A DNA stretch of 60,000 nt from Gnetum montanum (taxonomy: Eukaryota > Streptophyta > Gnetopsida > Gnetales > Gnetaceae). The stretch lies in contig MNCI01009612.1 of the NCBI GenBank assembly GCA_015680685.1, positions 65,452 to 125,451 of the forward strand, read 5' to 3'. Every line of letters starts with the position of its first letter. Position 1 is the first letter of the stretch. The translations under genes were made by a program, and so were the position numbers. A model generated the notes under the pieces. It was given only the letters and a program-made list of their open reading frames with translations. It ran no database searches and was not told the DNA's origin. Positions 54,157-60,000 of the stretch are shown here, piece by piece.

Positions 54157-56053
54157 ATGGCTCCGGCAATTAAACACAGCAATGACGGTCGTGGCCATCT
54201 TTGCTCAGTTTGTGACCATGATGAATCCTCCTATGCTTCCAATTCCTTTCTTCAGGTCTGCCCTTTCATTCTCGTCATATTTGTTTCAAGTCGTTTCACT
54301 GAAAAGATTTATTTATTTATTTTTACCAAATAGCCAAATAGCATGAAACATGTTTTTTTTTTCACGTTTAAGAGAGTCGTATTATTTGTGTTGGGTCGAT
54401 TTTCTTGTTCAAGGAGATGTAAACGGGCATTTTCACCCAAGGGTTGTCTAAAGGTCCCCTTGATATTTTGGTTAAAGCTACTTATTGACAGCCATAGCAT
54501 TACTATGAAAGTTTTTGAGCTTCAGAATAAATATTTGTTTTCTTGATTGTTCTTGTGATATCAGAGAAGAATGAGCATAGCAGCGAGACCCATGCTGCAA
54601 TCTGTGCTGCTGCAAGCCACCCAAAATTTTGTTGACAAAAAATGGTCATCATCATCTCCACCAATAGCAACGAACACATTTGGCATTGCAGACACAGGCT
54701 GTGCCACTGGCTCAAACACCTAAGCACAGCCTCCACCATCATTCAATCTGTGACAAGAATGTTTCTCAACTGCTCCATTGATTCACCCCCCGAATTTCAA
54801 GTATATTTCTGCAATCTTCCCAGCAATGACTTCAACACAACACACTGCTCAGAGATCTGCCTCAAAGAATCCACAAGCAATCCATTGAAAATCATGAATC
54901 TACAACGCTTTCATATTTTGCTGCTGCAGTTAGTGGGTCACACCATGGGCGACTGTTCCCGCGCAGATCCATCCATTTCTTTCATTCCTCTATCGCTTTG
55001 CAGTGGCTCTCGGCGGTGATTAACACTCTCCTTTATTTTGATTCGTTTTCTTTTACTGTTTCCATCTGGACTCATCTGAGCAGCGCTTTTGTTTTATTCT
55101 CGTACACACTATACAAGCTGGTACCATTTCACATGATCAACGGACATGATCAACGGAAGTAAATAACTACATGTAGATTACATGATCAACAGATCAATCC
55201 CAATAAAGGCTTAAATAATCAAATATTCACATGCGTATTTATGTCTGATTGATTTGCAGGTTCCAGAGGAAGTTTTGGACAGGAATTCCAAAGCATGGAA
55301 TGCAGGACACATATATATATCCAATAATAATAAACATGTGGCCCAAGCTTATCTGAAGCAGTTCTCCCATGATTTGAAATTATATCTCAGTTGCCGTGCT
55401 GAAGAAATGGTCCAAGGTGGAGGCCTTTTCATTGCTATGCCTGGCCGCCATTCTGCCCAACCTACTAACCAGGACGGCCTTGCAGATTTCATACATCACA
55501 TGGAAGTTGTGCTAAGGAGATGGTTGAACAAGTAATATCTATAGTTCATTCCCTTGTAAATATCTCATTGAACATAAAACTATAATGTTAAGACTAGTAA
55601 CTGGACCTTCTATCATTGCTTTCAGTTTCTTGTCATGATAAGTTAAGTAGGATTTGGTAAACGTATGGCAGTAAATTAATTTTGTATACAGAGTTTAATT
55701 GAGAAGAGGATCTTGGATGAATTCAATGTACCACTCTTTGTTCCAACAGTGGAGGAAGTGGAGCGTATCATTGATGCAGAGAAGGCTTTGAGAAGAAAGA
55801 AGTGAAACTTTTGAAAGGATTTCCTCTTCAAAATTTAACAGAAGTGAAAAAGGGTGAGGAAATGGCTTTTGGAATTTCAGAGGAGCACATATACAGATCT
55901 TTGTTTGAGAACTTATTACTAGACTTCATGGAAAGGGAAAGGATAGAAGACCTGTTTAGTAGGATTAGAAAAAGAGCTTCTCAATGTCCACAAGAATTCC
56001 TGCAAAACAGTATTGATGTGGTGATTGCATCCCTGGTTCGCAGAGCAGATTAA
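54157..56053 (+). pseudogene. SABATH-family carboxyl methyltransferase, four exons, frameshifted pseudogene
   Basis: SABATH enzymes use S-adenosylmethionine to methylate carboxyl groups of small acids such as salicylate, jasmonate or indole-acetate in the cytosol. Exon 1 (54157-54255) starts MAPAIKHSNDGRGHLCSVCD and ends DESSYASNSFLQ (family: SYAxNS). Exon 2 (54565-55015) has the SAM site FGIADTGCATGSNT (54682-54720), FQVYFCNLPSNDFNT and, in another frame, GRLFPRRSIHFFHSSIALQW, with the Trp used for substrate binding. Exon 3 (55260-55531) has VPEEVLDRNSKAWN and GGGLFIAMPGR. Exon 4 (from about 55694) has LDEFNVPLFVPTVEEVERII and ends at TAA 56051-56053. Introns have GT/AG ends. Three indels break it: a one-base loss near 54720, a 5-base duplication (AACAC) near 54835, and a one-base loss near 55787. 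Assembly error could mimic these. The acceptor of intron 3 is either 55691 or 55693. Confidence 0.85.
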
Positions 56054-56730
56054 AAGCCATACTTGTCAAGCAGTGAACCCAACCATTTATGTCTCAAGAA
56101 TGTATAATTTAGTATTAGAAATTTGGAATGAGTTGCATGTATTAGGTTTAAACTAGTTTCTAATTAAAATTTCAATTAGCAAGGTCCTCTGTGAAGGTTT
56201 GTGATAGATGTCTAATTCTTTAAATAATATTTAGTTTCGAGGTGGAAAGCAAGATCCTGAGCGAAAGCTAAAATTTGCAATCTGTAATTTTGCACGGCAA
56301 GATAATTGTTAAATGTGTGGCTTCATGACTGAGTGCCTCACCAATACAAGTACATGATATAAATGTGAAATAAGAATCCTTGTTCTTACTTAAGATTGAT
56401 AAAAAAAATGGACATTAATAATCAGCCAAAATACTTTGCCTTCACAGGTTAGAACTTAGAACAGTTTTACATGTGTAGATGGTACTTAATATGGTCATAG
56501 CCTCTGTGTCTGAGATTCTGGATAAATTTTGATAAACTGTTCAGGTTGGATTTGGAAGCACATAATGGATATGTATTTCATAATTTCCAATGAAATTTTG
56601 TCTGGATTTATACATATACATTGAATGGTCACCATACTTTGCCATTATTTCCTGCCTTTCCTCGATTTAACAATTTATGTTGAATTGGTTGTTTCCCTCT
56701 TGTTTCTTGCCTTTTTCTCAATGTATGCAG
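56054..56730. other. SABATH 3' flank
   Basis: AT-rich, no frame of note. It ends in a pyrimidine-rich run (56692-56719) and TATGCAG, resembling a 3' splice site, just before the copia fragment. Confidence 0.4.
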
Positions 56731-57618
56731 TGTGTTGGGCCGATATCAGAGTAATCCAGGGATCGACCACTGGAAGGCTGCAAAGAAAGTCATGAGGTAC
56801 CTTTAAGGTACAAAGGATTACATGCTTATGTATCGACGAACTGACCATTTGGAGGTGATTGGCTACTCCGATTCAGACTTTGCTAGCTGCGTTGATTCCA
56901 GGAAATCAACATCAGGTTATGTTTTTATGCTAGCTGGAGGAGCCATCTCCTGGAGGAGTGGAAAGCAAACCTTGGTTGCAACTTCCACAATGGAGGCAGA
57001 GTTCGTTTCTTGTTTTGAGGCTACTTCACATGGTGTATGGTTAAAGAGTTTTATATCAGGGCTTAGAATTCTAGATTCAATATCTAGGCCATTACAGATA
57101 TTTTGTGACAATTCAGCTGTTGTCTTTATGGCTAAGAATAATAAGAGTGGCAGTCGAAATAAACACGTCGACATAAAGTACTTAGCCATAAGGGATCGCA
57201 TTAAAGAAAATAAAGTGGTCATAGATCATATCAGCACTGAATTAATGCTAGCTGATCCTTTGACCAAAGGAATGCCACCACGGTCATTCAAGGTTCATGT
57301 CACTCGGATGGGACTTGGTTCCATGATGTAATATGTTGTACAACATTACAGTGTTAATGAAACTCTATTCAATTGTGCGTTTTCTCATACAGTTGCGCAT
57401 AAAGTCATTAGAGAACACACACATAAGGTTGGACCGCAAATAAACATTGGGTTTATTCATACAGTTAAAGTTACCATATAAAGGAATTAACTTTGAGAAA
57501 TAATACATTGTAATACATGAAAGATACTACTCGCATTAAGAGGAACTATCACCATGATTCATGTATTTGTTTCTTGAAAGTTGGATATTAGAATAAATAT
57601 GGAGACCAAGTGGGAGAT
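56731..57618 (+). pseudogene. 5'-truncated Ty1/copia fragment: end of RT and RNase H (family C2)
   Basis: Starts abruptly in VLGRYQSNPGIDHWKAAKKV (56732), the end of the copia RT. A stop (TAA) then stands where Gln is usual in YLQGTKDY. A 169-codon open RNase H follows: VIGYSDSDFASCVDSRKSTS, TMEAEFVSCFEATSHGVWLK, IFCDNSAVVFMAKNN, then HISTELMLADPLTKGMPP, to TAA near 57331. All catalytic acidic residues appear present. It is much less decayed than the gypsy elements. The 3' part ends in AAGTGGGAGA, a polypurine tract, before the LTR at 57619. Confidence 0.85.
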
Positions 57619-57860
57619 TGTAACAATGTGAAACTTCTCCTATCTTCCATAACGACCCAAAAACGTTCCTATCTTCCATAACGACCAAACAGGTTAAAAT
57701 CTTACCTATCTCTTCCTATCTTCTCCTATCTTCCATAACGACCAAACGGGTTAAAATCTTACCTATCTTCTCATCTTCTAAATCTTACCAGAAACTTCAT
57801 TTCATTGTTAAGTAGCAAGCAAGCAATCAAGATTCACAGCATCAGCATGACACATAGACA
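57619..57860 (+). repeat. 3' LTR (start) of copia C2
   Basis: TGTAACAATGTG follows the polypurine tract. TATCTTCCATAACGACC occurs three times (57641, 57670, 57727). The right end is not determinable; a further T-rich and A-rich tract follows. Confidence 0.5.
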
Positions 57861-58948
57861 CAGAAAACAAGGGAGGACAAATGAATAAACAAACACACAG
57901 AAATCATGAAAGGGCTACTTTGGTAACCGAAGGCCCAAGGGCCATGTTTTGGTCATATGGAGAGGGGATCCAGAATGCAAGGAAAACATTGCATTCCTCC
58001 TTCATCATGACATTGTTTTTACTTTTCCCCTTCATCATGACTGGTGCCAATTCGCAGCATAGGAAAGGTTTTTGGTCGTTGTAGGTGAGGTGAGTTACTG
58101 GGTTGTGCCTATTTTAGTTAAGTTGTCTTCTTATAATGTGGTTGTCTTCAACATGGCCCTATGGTGCTACTCACAGGTTATCGTTAAACAAATGTATTAG
58201 CAGCCCTGATTTGTTATAAATTCGTTGAGGCTTGAGGTTTAATTTCATTCCTAGAAAGATTGGATTGAGTAACAAAAGGGTTTCATGTTATTGCTGTGAT
58301 TTTGGTTGTTGCAGAAATTATATGTTTGGCTCAATTATGGCTCATAGTAAGGAAATGGATTGGATGCCCTCGTAGCTATACAAATTTTCTTTCTTCAGTT
58401 TAATGGTGATATTGCAATATTCTGTGGAAATTTTCAGCATGAACAATATTTTGAATTTACATTGTACTTGTTCTATATTCTACAATGTTTTGTTATGATA
58501 TATCTGATTTAATTTTTTTAAAAAAACTAGTATATTTAAATTTTCTCTATCACCTCCAGCTACAAACCCATCCCCACATTTTTTTGAGGCACACATACCC
58601 AAACACATTTAGAATCACAAATCCTTGATTCCTCACATCTACAAATCAGATTCTTTGGATGCATAGGTTATAGAAAAAGTTTTCTTAGAATTGTTAAATT
58701 GAATGGTTCTAATTACCCTATGGTGTGGTCATGTTGTTGTTGTTATCCACAACCATGTGGTGTGGTCATGCTACTGTTGTTATCCACAGCCATCTCTGCT
58801 CGTGTATACTTTGGGAAGTTTATGTCCTAGTCTAACGCTACAATTTCAAATTTTTGGCAGAATTGTTTATGGACTATTTTACCTCTATATTGGTAAAATG
58901 ACTAATCTCAAATTTGTGCATGAAAGGCAATACACTATGTGAACTTGG
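57861..58948. other. Interval between two copia elements
   Basis: No domain recognised. A direct repeat of GGTGTGGTCATG with GTTGTTATCCACA occurs at about 58721 and 58758. Confidence 0.4.
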
Positions 58949-59243
58949 TGTTAAGTTATGTGGTGACTGATCCAACACAGGTCAAAACCAATTCGCAATA
59001 GTGAGCAATAGTTAGTAGTAGTTACTGGTTCAGGTAGTTAGTGGTTTGGTTCTGGTCCAGTTTCCGTTCTCTTCCATAACGACCCAAAAACGTTCCTGTA
59101 ACCATAATTGTATCTAGCAAAAATTATTTAATAACAATTCTCATGCATTTCCAATGGTGTGCTTGCTTAAATGCCACACAAAGCTATGTGTGTTGCCTAT
59201 GTTTTCTTTTTCTTCAGTTCTTTATATGTTCCTGAATATAACA
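58949..59243 (+). repeat. 5' LTR of the second copia C1 copy
   Basis: TGTTAAGTTATG to ATATAACA, 295 bases, matching 12902-13192. No TATA box of standard form, but TATTTAATAACAATTC near 59124. Confidence 0.9.
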
Positions 59244-59245
59244 AC

Positions 59246-59257
59246 TGGTATCAAAGC
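59246..59257 (+). promoter_or_regulatory. Primer-binding site of copia C1
   Basis: TGGTATCAAAGC two bases after the LTR: the iMet site TGGTATCAGAGC with one G-to-A change. Confidence 0.8.
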
Positions 59258-59275
59258 AACGAATTAGTGGGAGCA

Positions 59276-60000
59276 ATGGCATCTCAGGACGGGAAAGTCT
59301 AGATTGACAAATTCGATGGAACAGTCCTTGGGTTTTGGAAGATGTAGATCGAAGATTATCTATATCAAAAGAAGTTGCATGAACCGCTGCTAGGAAAGAA
59401 GCCAGATCAAATGGATCAAGAAGATTGAAATCTCTTAGATCGCCAGGCACTATGTGTGATAAGATTGACATTGGCAAGAAACGTCACATTCAACATTGTT
59501 AATGAGACAACCATTGCAGGTTTAATGAAAATGTTGTCAAGTATGTATGAAAAGCCATCTGCTACAAAGGTATATTTGATGCATCGGTTGTTCAATCTAA
59601 AGATGGATGAAGGTGCATCAGTTACAAATCACATCAATGAATTCAATACGATAATTAGTCAATTGAATTCAGTGGTGATCACCTTTGAGGACGAAATCCA
59701 GGTGTTGATTTTGTTGTTATCTTTGCCAGAGAGTTGGTCTGCAATAGTGACTGTTGTGAGTAGCTCATTAGGTACTTTAAAATTAAAGTTGAATGATATT
59801 CAAGATTTGATTCTTAGCGAGGACATTCACAAAAGGGAGTCAAGCTAATCCTCAAGGTCTGCTTTGAATACAGAAAGCAGAGGTAGAAGCTCACAACGTG
59901 GTCAAAACCATGGTAATGGTAGATCGAAGTCCAGAGGCAAAGGAAAATCTAAAAATCACAGGGAAGTTGTTTGCTGGAATTGTGACAAGAAGGGTCACTT
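59276..60000 (+). pseudogene. copia C1 gag (second copy), partial at window edge
   Basis: ATG at 59276 follows the primer site and gives MASQDGKV-stop-IDKFDGT, then FGWKM-type text with another stop, IEDYLYQKKLHEPL, LTLARNVTFNIVNETT and SSMYEKPSATKVYLMHRLF. It runs on to the knuckle CWNCDKKGH at the window end. Stops: TAG 59300 and 59345 at expected Gln, TGA near 59427 at expected Trp, and TAA near 59846. This copy shows what the gap at 8898 hides. Confidence 0.9.

Larger units (their letters stand above)
58949..60000 (+). mobile_element. Second copy of copia family C1, 5' part (continues beyond the window)
   Basis: LTR 58949-59243, primer site, then gag to the zinc knuckle at the window edge. 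The same family as 8858-13192, and here the 5' LTR and gag start are complete. Confidence 0.9.

Noticed and set aside
57881-58084. 67-codon frame after the copia LTR
   Set aside because: No domain and no relative in the window; low-complexity hydrophobic end.

Overview
The window is nuclear DNA from a seed plant. It is AT-rich, almost entirely made of old, broken, nested retrotransposons, and contains a single host-type gene, a SABATH methyltransferase that is itself broken. Evidence for a plant is the family content: Ty1/copia elements with UBN2-type gag, Tat/Athila-like and chromovirus-like Ty3/gypsy elements, iMet-type primer sites, a Tourist-like MITE and tRNA-derived SINEs. Strong decay, deep nesting and very low gene density would fit a large gymnosperm-type genome, but that is inference. 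I found no bacterial, CRISPR, plasmid or phage feature.

Layout. 1-502: the 5' end and LTR of a minus-strand LTR element. 503-7080: the 3' half of a Tat/Athila-like Ty3/gypsy element (family G1) on the plus strand: integrase, an extra conserved coding module, 3' LTR. 8858-13192: a complete but decayed Ty1/copia element with a 5-bp target duplication GGCAT. 15060-24700: a LINE split by a 5.7-kb LTR-flanked non-autonomous element (15548-21282) and by a solo LTR (22434-23559). The non-autonomous element carries no recognisable gag-pol; it holds two minisatellites, a 5S-rRNA-derived segment and a fragment of a CCR4-like deadenylase gene. 26500-29145: SINE copies, a third gypsy integrase fragment and a MITE. 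30330-40450: a second, minus-strand G1 copy with protease, reverse transcriptase, RNase H, integrase, extra module and 3' LTR. 44380-53860: two diverged copies of the sequence upstream of the SABATH gene, the first split by a minus-strand chromovirus-like gypsy element (about 45447-51650). 54157-56053: the four-exon SABATH pseudogene. 56731 onward: a 5'-truncated copia tail with LTR. 58949-60000: the start of a second copy of the copia family seen at 8858.

How the parts relate. The two G1 copies are the most informative. On opposite strands and about 30 kb apart, both carry downstream of integrase the same order: a short conserved reading frame, a TATA-type promoter-like region whose flanking motif recurs in the LTR, and a roughly 950-codon frame with a coiled-coil C-terminal half that ends just before the LTR. 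This looks like an extra gene with its own promoter in the position where some plant gypsy elements carry env-like or additional ORFs. It is the best candidate here for something poorly described. The second candidate is capture of CCR4-like coding sequence inside an LTR pair.

Most in-frame stops in the copia elements are TAG where the family has glutamine (CAG to TAG), the mark of deamination at methylated CHG sites. All translations were read by eye; domain names rest on motif recognition, not on searches.
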